Shown: positions 1 to 8,737 of the stretch, in pieces
Numbering within the stretch: the first letter of the stretch is position 1
How the letters are laid out: each line of letters starts with the position of its first letter
DNA from: Chitinophaga sp. YR627
GTDB lineage: Bacteria; Bacteroidota; Bacteroidia; Chitinophagales; Chitinophagaceae
DNA length: 64,000 nucleotides
Direction of reading: 5' to 3'
Assembly: GCF_900114995.1 (NCBI RefSeq)
Contig: NZ_FOUX01000003.1
Location: 1,054,001-1,118,000, forward strand
The notes under the pieces: model-generated
Databases searched by the model: none
Seen by the model: the letters and a program-made list of their open reading frames with translations, nothing else
Told to the model about the DNA's origin: nothing
Program-made: the position numbers and the translations under genes

Positions 1-350
1 GGGTAGGCAGAAGGAGACCAGCTACCGCCTATTTTCTGGTAACGCTCTTCAATTTTTGCATTGCTGGTGCCGGCGGCAGCTACACCACTCAGGTCACCTT
101 TGATGTCCATCAGCAGGACAGGAACGCTTGCGTCACTAAGGGCCTCGGCTATGACCTGCAGGGTTTTTGTTTTACCGGTACCAGTGGCGCCGGCAATAAG
201 ACCGTGTCTGTTGAGTGTTTTCAGGGGTATGAATACATCTGCGCCAGTTACCACTTCGCCATCCAGTATGGCGCATCCAAGCTTAACGTGTTCACCCTTA
301 AAGGAATAACCATTGCGGATATATTCCAGAAATGCTTCTTTCGTTGCCAT
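1..350 (-). CDS. HerA-like helicase/ATPase (DUF853 family), N-terminal part
   Basis: This is the first 116 codons of a gene that runs off the left edge of the window. The reading starts MATKEAFLEY and has a Walker A loop, GATGTGKT, near residues 54-61, followed by a Walker B-like hydrophobic strand ending LLMDIKGDLSG near residue 80. That arrangement is typical of the YjgR/DUF853 branch of HerA-like ATPases, which are cytoplasmic hexameric NTPases of poorly known role. The ATG at 350 is the first in-frame start, about 60 bases downstream of the terminator of the preceding gene. The family call is fairly firm; the function is not known. Confidence 0.8.
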   Translation of the reverse strand, partial: MATKEAFLEYIRNGYSFKGEHVKLGCAILDGEVVTGADVFIPLKTLNRHGLIAGATGTGKTKTLQVIAEALSDASVPVLLMDIKGDLSGVAAAGTSNAKIEERYQKIGGSWSPSAY

Positions 351-407
351 GGTGTGCAAATTTTTACTGAAGATAAAGAAAAGCGATTTCGGACAATAGG
401 GCTACAC

Positions 408-470
408 AAAAAAATTACGAATGCCTGGTGAGACAAAGTTTACACTTTGTCCGCACCTGACATTCGTAAT
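408..470 (-). terminator. Long-stem terminator-like inverted repeat
   Basis: Two arms of about 26 bases, 414-439 and 444-470, are near-complementary around a tiny loop, with a few mismatches and one bulged base. Read on the minus strand, the stem is followed by a run of six Ts at 413-408. This fits a Rho-independent terminator for the GroES-like gene ending at 493. The stem is much longer than most terminators in this window. Confidence 0.7.
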
Positions 471-492
471 AGCTAACGGTGTTTAATTCCCG

Positions 493-873
493 TTACAGAT
501 CTTCTTCGCGTTCCAGCAGCAGAATAGCGCCCTGTGGAACGATATAGTATTTTTCGCCCTGGTAAGATACCTCGGTAGAACCACTTAACAGGAAGATGGC
601 GAGGTCGCCTTCTTTTGCCTGTAGCGGAATATATTTCACTTTCTCTTCTTCCGGTTTCCACGCTTCATCTTCTTCAGAAGGAAGTGGTAGCGCATATCCG
701 GGACCTGTTTTGATCACATATCCCTGTTGTACCTTTTCCTTTTCCTGCATACCTGGAGGAAGGTATAAGCCGCTGTCAGTGCGTTCATTCTGAGTGGTCA
801 GTTTGATCAGCACCCGGTCTCCTACAACAATTAGCTTCTTCAATTTATTGTCTTGCGTCAAATGTATAGCCAT
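493..873 (-). CDS. GroES-like co-chaperone family protein
   Basis: The 126-residue product begins MAIHLTQDNKL and carries the chaperonin-10 pattern VVGDRVLIKL near residues 15-24, the mobile-loop region TDSGLYLPPG, and a C-terminal beta strand ending AILLLEREEDL. It is longer than typical GroES (about 95) because of an acidic Glu-rich insert near residues 66-80. I chose the ATG at 873 over the longer frame because a strong ribosome site (GGAGGTTA) lies just upstream. No groEL is adjacent. It sits downstream of the MBL hydrolase in a likely operon. It is probably a GroES-fold protein rather than the main GroES; its partner is unknown. Confidence 0.75.
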   Translation of the reverse strand: MAIHLTQDNKLKKLIVVGDRVLIKLTTQNERTDSGLYLPPGMQEKEKVQQGYVIKTGPGYALPLPSEEDEAWKPEEEKVKYIPLQAKEGDLAIFLLSGSTEVSYQGEKYYIVPQGAILLLEREEDL

Positions 874-927
874 GATAATATAACCTCCGGTAATGGTATT
901 GCAAAATGTGTGCAGCAGGGACACATG

Positions 928-942
928 GTGCCAATATGGCAC
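928..942. repeat. 15-base near-palindrome GTGCCA-ATA-TGGCAC
   Basis: A perfect 6-base inverted repeat with a 3-base centre lies between the MBL gene (stop at 946) and the GroES-like start (873). It could be a small RNA hairpin or an operator. No poly-T tract follows it on either strand. Confidence 0.4.
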
Positions 943-945
943 TAC

Positions 946-1785
946 TTATACATCAGATAGTCTGAATGTATCTGCTACACGGATGCCTTTGTCGGTCATC
1001 TGCACAGTGCAACACTCTGTTACAGGATCGTGTTCAAAAAACAGAATATATTTATTCTCGACGGCCTCCTGGAGGAAATTTTTTTTCTCCTGAAGGGTTG
1101 TCATCGGGAACATATCGTAAGACATGATATAAGGGATGGGAATATGTCCTTTGCTGGGTAACAGATCGGCCATATACAGGATCGTTTTATCCTTGTACTG
1201 AATCTGTGGCAGCATCATGGAATCAGTATGACCATGTACAAAACGGACATTAAAATCATTGCTGAAAGGAATGCCTTCTTCTCTGGGAATAAATTTCAGC
1301 TGACCACTTTCCTGGATAGGGAGGATGTTCTCCTTCAGGAAAGAGGCTTTTTCACGTTCATTTGGTTTGGTCGCCCATTGCCAGTGTTCCTCATTGCTCC
1401 AGTAGGCTGCATTTTTAAATGCAGGTACCAGTTGATCACCCTGTCTTTCTATACAACCTCCGCAATGATCAAAATGCAGATGTGTCAGAAATACGTCTGT
1501 AATGTCATTGCGGCTGAAACCATGTTTTGCCAGTGAACTGTCGATCGAGTCGTTACCATGCAGGTAATAGTGGCTGAAGAACTTCTCATCCTGTTTATTA
1601 CCGATACCGGTGTCTATCAGGATCAGGCGGTCGCCGTCCTCAATAAGCAGACTACGCATGGCCCAGGAGCACATATTGTTTTCATCCGCCGGATTCAGCT
1701 TATTCCAGATACTTTTAGGCACAACGCCAAACATAGCGCCACCATCCAGTTTAAAATTGCCTGTCTCTATTGTATATAACTTCAT
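946..1785 (-). CDS. MBL-fold metallo-hydrolase
   Basis: The 279-residue protein has the metallo-beta-lactamase metal motif HLHFDH at residues 102-107, then further ligand candidates in GHTDS (about 186), YMADL (about 206) and FEHDP (about 253). It therefore probably binds two metal ions and hydrolyses a lactone, thioester or similar bond. Spacing and the N-terminal layout (ILIDTGIGNK before the motif) resemble the lactonase-type branch. No signal peptide is seen, so it should be cytoplasmic. It lies 38 bases after the UMF1 transporter, probably in the same transcript. The substrate cannot be told from sequence. Confidence 0.85.
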   Translation of the reverse strand: MKLYTIETGNFKLDGGAMFGVVPKSIWNKLNPADENNMCSWAMRSLLIEDGDRLILIDTGIGNKQDEKFFSHYYLHGNDSIDSSLAKHGFSRNDITDVFLTHLHFDHCGGCIERQGDQLVPAFKNAAYWSNEEHWQWATKPNEREKASFLKENILPIQESGQLKFIPREEGIPFSNDFNVRFVHGHTDSMMLPQIQYKDKTILYMADLLPSKGHIPIPYIMSYDMFPMTTLQEKKNFLQEAVENKYILFFEHDPVTECCTVQMTDKGIRVADTFRLSDV

Positions 1786-1823
1786 GGTGTTGTCAGTTGA
1801 TTGCCTGCTGAAGTTCGTGAATT

Positions 1824-3119
1824 TCAGCTTTTTGCAGCAAGGCTTTTTTGTTTTTTCTGTGCTGAAAACAGCCAGATCAATCCGATCACAAAGAAAACGA
1901 TGAGTGCCAGTACGGAGTTACGCATACTGCCGGTCAGTTCGTGGATGTAACCAAAGGTGGTCAGGCCGACAGTAATGGATAATTTCTCCACTACGTCATA
2001 ATAGCTAAAGAAGGAGGTGGTATCCTCTGTTTCCGGCATCAGCTTCGCATAAGTAGAGCGGCTGAGGGATTGTACACCACCCATCACCAGACCTACGGCA
2101 ACGGCCAGCATATAGAAATCGTTAGCGGTCTGCATACGGTAGCCGGCCAGACAGATACCGATCCATAATACGATCACGACCATCAGTACGGGGAGGTTAC
2201 CAAATCTACCGGAAAGCTTAGCCATACCCCAGGCCCCCAGTATTGCTACCACCTGAATCGCGACAACTGCTACGATCAGGTTGGTGGAAGGCAGGTGTAA
2301 TTCCTGGCTGCCAAAGATAGTAGCGGCCATCATTACGGTCTGGACACCCATGCTGTAAAAGAAGAAGCCACGCAGGAAGTTTTTCAGTACAGGCATGGTC
2401 TTTACCTGTGCATATACTTTCTTGAGCTCATTAAAACCTTCAGTCAATGCACCTGCTTTATGTTCCTGGATGGTACCCTTAGATGCAGGCAGACGCAGGA
2501 AGGTGATCTGGGCAAAGCCGATCCACCATATACCGGTGAGCAGGAAAGTCAGTCGTACAGCGTCTCCGTCACTGAGACCAAATGGTTTTACTGCTACCAG
2601 CACAAACCCGATCAGCTGTAAGATCACGCTACCGATATATCCCATGGCGAAACCTTTGGCACTGATACGGTCACGGTCCTCGACAGCTGCCAGTTCAGGC
2701 AGGTAGGAGTTATAGAATACCAGTCCGCCGCAATAGCCAAGCGTTGCGAGGATAAAGAAGATGACGCCATATTCTACATTACCGCCCCGGAAATTGTACA
2801 GGGCAATACAGCTTAATCCACCCAGCCAGGTGAACAGCATCAGATATCTTTTCTTATTACCTCTCGTATCGGCGATAGAGGAGAGGATAGGTGACAGCAA
2901 AGCGGCCAGTATAAATGCAGCAGCCATTGCATAGTCATAGAGTGCAGAGTTGACAAAGTATTTACCAAAGAAGGAGACATTGTCGCCTGTTTCAGCAGAA
3001 TGCGTTGCTGAGGTAAAGTAAATAGGGAAAAAAGTGGTGGTAATTACCAGGTTGTACACTGAGTTCGCCCAGTCATACATCGCCCAGCCATTGATTACTT
3101 TTTTACTGGCAGTTTGCAT
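1824..3119 (-). CDS. MFS transporter, UMF1/Atg22 family
   Basis: A 431-residue polytopic membrane protein with about 12 hydrophobic segments. The N-terminus reads NGWAMYDWANSVYNLVI, the hallmark of the UMF1 family, which is related to the fungal vacuolar amino-acid effluxer Atg22. The bacterial substrates are largely unknown. It ends in a lysine-rich tail (SAQKKQKSLAAKS). It heads a three-gene minus-strand group with the MBL hydrolase and GroES-like gene. A TATATTTG element sits 23-30 bases upstream of the start. Confidence 0.85.
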   Translation of the reverse strand: MQTASKKVINGWAMYDWANSVYNLVITTTFFPIYFTSATHSAETGDNVSFFGKYFVNSALYDYAMAAAFILAALLSPILSSIADTRGNKKRYLMLFTWLGGLSCIALYNFRGGNVEYGVIFFILATLGYCGGLVFYNSYLPELAAVEDRDRISAKGFAMGYIGSVILQLIGFVLVAVKPFGLSDGDAVRLTFLLTGIWWIGFAQITFLRLPASKGTIQEHKAGALTEGFNELKKVYAQVKTMPVLKNFLRGFFFYSMGVQTVMMAATIFGSQELHLPSTNLIVAVVAIQVVAILGAWGMAKLSGRFGNLPVLMVVIVLWIGICLAGYRMQTANDFYMLAVAVGLVMGGVQSLSRSTYAKLMPETEDTTSFFSYYDVVEKLSITVGLTTFGYIHELTGSMRNSVLALIVFFVIGLIWLFSAQKKQKSLAAKS

Positions 3120-3141
3120 ATTGAGTAAGTAAGTTAATGAT

Positions 3142-3149
3142 CAAATATA
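3142..3149 (-). promoter_or_regulatory. Bacteroidota -7 element (TATATTTG) for the UMF1 transporter
   Basis: On the minus strand TATATTTG fits the consensus TAnnTTTG and ends 22 bases before the transporter ATG. I see no clear TTTG box at the expected -33 distance, so this is a moderate call. Confidence 0.4.
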
Positions 3150-3200
3150 AGAAACAAGACATAAGCAGCAGCTATCGGGGCTGCTACCTGAGGGGGGAGC

Positions 3201-3818
3201 TTATTTATAATCCTGTATTCTGATCTGGTTGGGACACATGAAGTATTCCTGTTCATCATTGGAACTGACAATGATCATGCGGTCGCCGCTATAGTCCGTG
3301 ATCAGTTGCTGATAAAGCCGGATACCTGCGGCATCCAGGTTGGTACAGGGTTCATCCAGCAGCAATACGGGTACGTCAGAGAAAATGGTCAGTGCCAGTT
3401 TCAGACGCTGTTTCATGCCGGATGAGAAGTTGCGGACCTGTTTATGCATGGATTTCTCCAGGCCTACAACGGCCACAGCATCAGCGGGAGTAATATTGGG
3501 AATGAAGTTTTTGAACTGCAGGTGGAATTGCAGGCTTTCTGCGAGTGTAAATTCTTCCACCAGTTCAAGATAGGGAGCAGCGATGGCACAATGCCGGAAA
3601 AACTGATCATGACTGAGCAGTTCTTCCGGTGTGCTATAGGTAACGGTGCCTTCATTCTGGTGAAGGTGACCGCTTATAACCTGTAATAGAGTAGATTTTC
3701 CCGAGCCATTGGGACCCAGTATGGCATATCGTCCGCCCTGTTCGAAGGTAGCGGATACACGACGGAAGATCCAGTCGTAGTTAAAGCGTTTGCCTGTCTG
3801 GTCGAGCGTTATTTTCAT
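3201..3818 (-). CDS. ABC transporter ATP-binding protein
   Basis: The 205-residue ATPase has Walker A GPNGSGKST at residues 35-43, the ABC signature in FSSGMKQRLKLAL near 133-145, and Walker B with catalytic Glu in VLLLDEPCTNLD near 151-162. It is a single-domain nucleotide-binding subunit. No permease lies next to it. It overlaps the lpxA stop by four bases (ATGA), so it is translationally coupled to the lipid A operon. The C-terminus is short, ending IRIQDYK. The transported substrate is unknown; a cell-envelope role is suggested only by context. Confidence 0.9.
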   Translation of the reverse strand: MKITLDQTGKRFNYDWIFRRVSATFEQGGRYAILGPNGSGKSTLLQVISGHLHQNEGTVTYSTPEELLSHDQFFRHCAIAAPYLELVEEFTLAESLQFHLQFKNFIPNITPADAVAVVGLEKSMHKQVRNFSSGMKQRLKLALTIFSDVPVLLLDEPCTNLDAAGIRLYQQLITDYSGDRMIIVSSNDEQEYFMCPNQIRIQDYK

Positions 3819-4609
3819 TCGTCGCCGGCTAGTGACGTATAACCTTTCATAATGCCCCGGCCGGATTCACGGATGAAGGAAAGTATTTCGTCTCTTTCGT
3901 CAGTGGCAGGATATTCTGCTTCGATGATACTGATCGCTTTTGACAGCTTGTATCCTTTCACGAATATCACACGGTATATGTCAAGGATGTGATTGATCTT
4001 TTCGAGCGAGAAACCTCTTCTTTTGAGACCGATAGAGTTTACACCTACGTAAGACAGCGGTTCACGGGCTGCTTTTACGAAAGGCGGTACGTCTTTTCTC
4101 ACCAGGGAGCCACCTGTAACAAAGGCATGATCGCCAATTTTACAGAATTGCTGTACGGCTACCATGCCTGCAAGCACCACGTAGTCGCCCACGGTGATAT
4201 GACCTGCCAGGGTAGTGCTGTTGGAGAATACGCAGCTGTTACCAACTTCGCAGTCGTGAGCAATATGGCTATAGGCCATGATCAGGCAATTCTTGCCGAT
4301 AACGGTTTTCCATTTGTCTTTGGTTCCCCGGTTAATGGTTACATACTCTCTGATGGTGGTGTTGTCTCCGATTTCAGTTGTAGTGTCTTCGCCAGCAAAT
4401 TTGAGGTCTTGCGGGATAGCGGAAATTACAGACCCGGGGAAGATACGGCAGTTCTTGCCGATCCTTGCGCCTTCCATAATGGTGACGTTAGAACCGATCC
4501 AGGTGCCTTCACCGATTTCAACATTTTTGTGAATAACGGTAAACGGATCGATTTTCACGTTTGGCGCCACCTTAGCGTCCGGGTGAATGTAAGTAAGCGG
4601 ATGGATCAT
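3815..4609 (-). CDS. lpxA: Acyl-ACP--UDP-N-acetylglucosamine O-acyltransferase
   Basis: LpxA transfers a hydroxyacyl chain from acyl carrier protein to the 3-OH of UDP-GlcNAc, the first step of lipid A synthesis. The 264-residue product matches the usual length of about 260. It shows left-handed beta-helix hexapeptide repeats (for example IGEGTWIGSNV, IGKNCRIFPG) over residues 1-190, followed by a helical C-terminus. The motif SHIAHDC at 114-120 carries the catalytic His (118). It lies nine bases after lpxC-fabZ and overlaps the ABC ATPase gene, so it belongs to the lpxD, lpxC-fabZ, lpxA operon. Confidence 0.95.
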   Translation of the reverse strand: MIHPLTYIHPDAKVAPNVKIDPFTVIHKNVEIGEGTWIGSNVTIMEGARIGKNCRIFPGSVISAIPQDLKFAGEDTTTEIGDNTTIREYVTINRGTKDKWKTVIGKNCLIMAYSHIAHDCEVGNSCVFSNSTTLAGHITVGDYVVLAGMVAVQQFCKIGDHAFVTGGSLVRKDVPPFVKAAREPLSYVGVNSIGLKRRGFSLEKINHILDIYRVIFVKGYKLSKAISIIEAEYPATDERDEILSFIRESGRGIMKGYTSLAGDE

Positions 4610-4618
4610 TGCTATGGT

Positions 4619-6034
4619 TTAGCTTTCTCTTGTTTTAATGATTTGAGCGGTCAGGTCACCTTCAGTAACTACCTTGTTACCTACAAATACGGTTCCTCTC
4701 ATTTCCACTATACCTCTTCTGATAGGACTCAGTAATTCCATCTTCAGGATCATGGTATCTCCCGGAACTACTTTCTGTTTGAACTTACAGTTGTCTATCT
4801 TAATAAAGTAGGTATCGTAATTATGAGGGTCCGGAACAGTGCTGAGTGCAAGAATGCCACCACATTGTGCCAGTGCTTCCACCTGGAGGACACCCGGCAT
4901 TACCGGATTACTCGGGAAGTGGCCCTGGAAGAATGGCTCGTTGAACGTAACGTTCTTGATACCTACCACCTGCGTATCAGTAAGATCGATGATCTTGTCC
5001 ACCAGCAGCATCGGAAAACGGTGCGGCAGTGTTCTTTCGATACGTGGTACATCGAAAACAGCTGGTTTATTAGGATCGTAAACAGGCATATCCTTGATAT
5101 GCTTGTTCTTCTTGATATATTGCTTGATCTTACGGGCAAACTCAACGTTGGAAGCGTGTCCGGGACGGTTTGCGATGATATGCGCCCTGATCGGAACGCC
5201 TACAAGTGCCAGGTCACCCACGATGTCCAGCAGTTTGTGACGTGCCGGTTCGTTCGGGTAGTGCAACTGAATATTATTCAGGATACCTTCCCGCTGTGCT
5301 ACGCTGATATGTTCACGGTTGAACACTTTTGCCAGGTGGCCCAGTTGTTCTTCACTTACCGCTTTATCTACGATTACGATGGCGTTGTTGATATCGCCGC
5401 CTTTGATCAGGTTATTGGATATCAGGTATTCCAGTTCGTGCAGGAACACAAAGGTGCGACATTGCGCTACTTCCTGTTTGAAGTCCTGCAGGCTGTTGAG
5501 ATTAGCATGCTGAGTACCTAATATCGGCGAGTTGAAATCGATCATACAGGTGATGCGATAGTCAACGGCTGGTAATGCCACCATTTCCACGTTCTTTTTA
5601 TCGTCGTAGAAGCTGATGTTGGTATCAATTGTATACCATATTTTTTTTGCATCCTGTTCTGCAATGCCTGCTTCTTCTATTTTCTGGATAAAAGGGTAGG
5701 AACTACCATCCATAATAGGAATCTCAGGACCATCGATCTCGATGTGTACGTTGTCTACTCCGGTACCAACCAGCGCAGCCATAATGTGTTCTATAGTACT
5801 TACGCGGGCGCCATTGTGTTCGAGCGTCGTGCTGCGGGATGTATCCACAACATAATCTACATCGGCTTTCACTACAGGTTGCCCTGCCAGATCCACACGT
5901 TGAAACTTAATACCATAACCGGGATTAGCCGGCTTCAGAGTCATATTTACATGGGCTCCTGTGTGTAAACCAACACCCGATATTGTAACTGGGTCTTTAA
6001 TCGTGTGTTGATTAGACGACTGTTGATTATCCAT
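4619..6034 (-). CDS. lpxC-fabZ: LpxC-FabZ fusion: UDP-3-O-acyl-GlcNAc deacetylase / 3-hydroxyacyl-ACP dehydratase
   Basis: The 471-residue protein joins two enzymes. Residues 1 to about 310 are LpxC, the zinc deacetylase that commits lipid A synthesis; zinc ligands are visible as His83 (STIEHIMAAL), His266 and Asp270 (ARHKLLDIVGD). Residues from about 330 to 471 are FabZ, the hotdog-fold dehydratase of fatty acid synthesis, with catalytic His372 (FFQGHFP) and Glu386 (GVLQVEALAQ). This fusion is known in Bacteroidota and ties supply of acyl chains to lipid A flux. It sits 32 bases after lpxD and nine before lpxA. Confidence 0.95.
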   Translation of the reverse strand: MDNQQSSNQHTIKDPVTISGVGLHTGAHVNMTLKPANPGYGIKFQRVDLAGQPVVKADVDYVVDTSRSTTLEHNGARVSTIEHIMAALVGTGVDNVHIEIDGPEIPIMDGSSYPFIQKIEEAGIAEQDAKKIWYTIDTNISFYDDKKNVEMVALPAVDYRITCMIDFNSPILGTQHANLNSLQDFKQEVAQCRTFVFLHELEYLISNNLIKGGDINNAIVIVDKAVSEEQLGHLAKVFNREHISVAQREGILNNIQLHYPNEPARHKLLDIVGDLALVGVPIRAHIIANRPGHASNVEFARKIKQYIKKNKHIKDMPVYDPNKPAVFDVPRIERTLPHRFPMLLVDKIIDLTDTQVVGIKNVTFNEPFFQGHFPSNPVMPGVLQVEALAQCGGILALSTVPDPHNYDTYFIKIDNCKFKQKVVPGDTMILKMELLSPIRRGIVEMRGTVFVGNKVVTEGDLTAQIIKTRES

Positions 6035-6066
6035 ATTTTGCTATAACTGTTTGTCCTACTTAATCA

Positions 6067-7116
6067 TCAAACACCTTCCCGCACGGAAAGCAGTTGTTTT
6101 ACCATGTCTTCCAATTCCTTCACACGTTTTTCCAGATCGGGCAAATTTCTAAAAATTGCCTGACTTTTTAAGGAGCTTTTATAATCAAAAGCAGGAGATC
6201 CCATCAGGGCTGAATTCGGTTCTGCAATAGATTTAGACAGGCCGCTCTGTGCATTGATCTTGGTGCCATCAGCCAGCTGGATATGTCCAACCAGACCAAC
6301 CTGACCACCAATTACACAGTTCTTACCAATTTTAGTACTACCGGAAATACCAGTCTGTGCCGCGATCACTGTATTGGTATCTACATCTACGTTGTGCGCG
6401 ATCTGGATCAGGTTGTCCAGTTTTACGCCCTGACGGATGATGGTAGACCCCATGGTTGCACGGTCAATAGTGGTATTGGCGCCGATCTCAACATCATCAT
6501 GAATGATGACATTACCGATCTGTGGTACTTTTTTATAGGTACCGTCCGGCTGCGGTGCGAAACCAAAACCATCGCCTCCTATCACACAACCGGCATGCAG
6601 TATTACACGGCTACCCAGTACACAGTTCTCGTACACCTTTACACCCGGGAAGAGGGTAGAGTCATCCTGTACGATCACATTATCTCCCAGGTATACGCCA
6701 GGGTAGATCTTCACATTGTTACCGAGCACGACATTCTCACCCAGGTAGGCAAAAGCACCAATGAAAACGTTCTGTCCGGTCTTTACAGACGCAGGAATAT
6801 GAGACGGCTGTTGAATACCCGTCTTATTACTCATGATCTGCTTATATTTTTCAAGTAAAAGGGCGAAGGCGCTGTAGGCGTCTTTTACCCTGATAAGCGT
6901 CGATTTTACAGGTTTTTCCGTTACAAGGCTCTCATTCACTATCAGTATGGAGGCATTGGTCGTATAGATAAACTCTTCGTACTTAGGATTGGCGATAAAG
7001 CTGAGCATCCCTTCACCCGCCTCTTCGATCTTGGCGATGTTGCTCACTTTTACGTCTGGGTTGCCTTCCAGCTTACCATCCAACATGGTAGCCAATTGTA
7101 ATGCGCTAAACTGCAT
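6067..7116 (-). CDS. lpxD: UDP-3-O-acylglucosamine N-acyltransferase
   Basis: LpxD adds the second acyl chain, on the 2-amine, in lipid A synthesis. The 349-residue product has the LpxD N-terminal uridine-binding domain (to about residue 100), a hexapeptide-repeat beta-helix (about 110-300) and a C-terminal helix. The catalytic His lies in LIQIAHNV at residue 241. It is the promoter-proximal gene of the lipid A operon, and a 100-base AT-rich gap separates it from the HD gene upstream. Length and motifs are as expected. Confidence 0.95.
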   Translation of the reverse strand: MQFSALQLATMLDGKLEGNPDVKVSNIAKIEEAGEGMLSFIANPKYEEFIYTTNASILIVNESLVTEKPVKSTLIRVKDAYSAFALLLEKYKQIMSNKTGIQQPSHIPASVKTGQNVFIGAFAYLGENVVLGNNVKIYPGVYLGDNVIVQDDSTLFPGVKVYENCVLGSRVILHAGCVIGGDGFGFAPQPDGTYKKVPQIGNVIIHDDVEIGANTTIDRATMGSTIIRQGVKLDNLIQIAHNVDVDTNTVIAAQTGISGSTKIGKNCVIGGQVGLVGHIQLADGTKINAQSGLSKSIAEPNSALMGSPAFDYKSSLKSQAIFRNLPDLEKRVKELEDMVKQLLSVREGV

Positions 7117-7216
7117 AGTTATTAATTAATAATGTTATCCGAATCTGACCAGCTATCAAAACACTCTGTTCCGCCTATCGTATTTTTTTTATTCTTAATT
7201 GATAATTAGCCATTCA

Positions 7217-8443
7217 TCAGATTTTTGGATGACAAATGTAGAATTTTTTTACGGGTATAGCCAGCGTATGACTAATCAGTGGGTTGTCAATGGAGGAAAT
7301 GTCTTTTACAGTGCCGTCTTTAAAAAGAATATTAATCTTCTCGTTGTTCATATTATATGTACTGAGGCAGGCAGTTCCGGTAAAAACAAAATAATCCAGG
7401 TCAGCGCCACTGATGCCATATTCCCGCTGTACCTTTTGTTTCAGCAGCTGGATACTTTCCATGTCAAATGCCTCACTGTTCAGGATGCATTTGAATAAAT
7501 TCCTGTCAATGAGCCATTTACATAACAAAGAGAGCACTTTGTCGGGATGCTGCGTCCAGACTTTGATGGCGCCCATGATGTCATAATCGTCCAGCAGGCA
7601 GAACTGCTGCAGACAGGACGGTTCCTGCTCAAAATTGGCCGCGGTTATATTATGGTATAGAAAATACTGCAAAGCCGGCGAAGCAAAGAGAGAAACTCCC
7701 TGTAAAGCCAGTTCTTTGGCCCTGCGCAAGATCTTAACCAGCAGATTCTCTGCACTTAGTACTGTTTTGTGCAGGTATACCTGCCAGTACATCAGCCTCC
7801 TCGCTATAATGAACTTCTCTATCGAATAGATCCCTTTTTCCTCCACCATGAGCTCTCCACGGTGGACCGTCAGCATCTTTATAATCCTGTCGTAGCTGAT
7901 CACCCCCTCAGAAACACCCGTATAAAAGCTATCCCTGTTGAGGTAGTCCATCCTGTCCACATCCAGCTGACTGGATACCAGCTGGTGCAAAAACGTCTTA
8001 TGGTACCGGCCGTTGAATATCTCTATCGTCAGCGTCAGTGCCCCGTCCATTTCCCTGTTCAGCTCCTCCATCAGCCACTGGCTGATCTCTTCGTGCGATA
8101 CGCCTTCAATAATGCCATTCTCCAGTGCATGTGAATACGGTCCATGACCTATATCATGCAAAAGTATGGCCATCTTTGCAGCAACCTCTTCTTCTTCTGT
8201 GATATCCACTCCCTTCCCCTTTAGTTCAGAAAGCGCACAACACATCAGATGATAGGCCCCCATACTGTGATGGAAACGGGTATGCATTGCGCCCGGATAA
8301 ACCAGATGCGCCAGCGCCATCTGATGGATCCTGCGCAGGCGCTGATAATAAGGATGGGAAATCAATGTAAAGATCAGTGGATGGTCGATCGTAATGAAAC
8401 CATATACCGGATCGTTTACAATTTTACGCTTGCGTTCTGCCAT
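7217..8443 (-). CDS. HD-domain phosphohydrolase (dNTPase/SAMHD1-like)
   Basis: A 408-residue cytoplasmic protein with the HD metal site: RFHHS around His58, then HDIGHGPYSH at 96-105. This layout is that of the dGTP triphosphohydrolase/SAMHD1-like branch of HD proteins, which hydrolyse nucleotides. A good ribosome site, AAAGGAGAA, precedes the ATG at 8443. It stands alone, between the lipid A operon and the divergent porX gene. The true substrate is not known for these Bacteroidota homologues. Confidence 0.85.
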   Translation of the reverse strand: MAERKRKIVNDPVYGFITIDHPLIFTLISHPYYQRLRRIHQMALAHLVYPGAMHTRFHHSMGAYHLMCCALSELKGKGVDITEEEEVAAKMAILLHDIGHGPYSHALENGIIEGVSHEEISQWLMEELNREMDGALTLTIEIFNGRYHKTFLHQLVSSQLDVDRMDYLNRDSFYTGVSEGVISYDRIIKMLTVHRGELMVEEKGIYSIEKFIIARRLMYWQVYLHKTVLSAENLLVKILRRAKELALQGVSLFASPALQYFLYHNITAANFEQEPSCLQQFCLLDDYDIMGAIKVWTQHPDKVLSLLCKWLIDRNLFKCILNSEAFDMESIQLLKQKVQREYGISGADLDYFVFTGTACLSTYNMNNEKINILFKDGTVKDISSIDNPLISHTLAIPVKKFYICHPKI

Positions 8444-8737
8444 TGACCGTTCTCCTTTAGCTAGACAAAGCTACGTTAAGGAATTATTATCTGTAACTTT
8501 TTCTAATGTATAGACGCACGAGGGAAGTCTTTCCCCTATCTTACCCACTATTTTAACTATTTTTATGATCGAAATTATTAATATTTGACGACAGCTTACG
8601 GAACATGTTGTTTTTTAACAATTTATTGTGTCCCCTGAAAGGCGGAGGAACGGTTTTTGACCAAATGAAATGTTAACTTGAGTACGATAGTTGTCAGCGC
8701 CAACTATTCTTTACCTTACTATAAATACCTTACTTGA
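8444..8737. promoter_or_regulatory. Divergent control region between HD gene and porX
   Basis: This 294-base gap holds the promoters of both divergent genes. It contains a perfect 7+7 inverted repeat, ATAGTTG and CAACTAT, at 8687-8693 and 8701-8707, about 30 bases upstream of the porX ATG. No perfect TTTG/TAnnTTTG pair is seen; TACCTTAC near 8729 is a partial match close to the porX start. I see no additional gene here. Confidence 0.5.

Noticed and set aside
3989..4735. A 248-codon frame antisense to lpxA and the end of lpxC-fabZ
   Set aside because: Both opposite-strand genes are secure; no ribosome site or domain in the frame.
4823..5521. A 232-codon frame antisense to lpxC-fabZ
   Set aside because: Shadow of a well-supported enzyme gene with no recognisable protein features.
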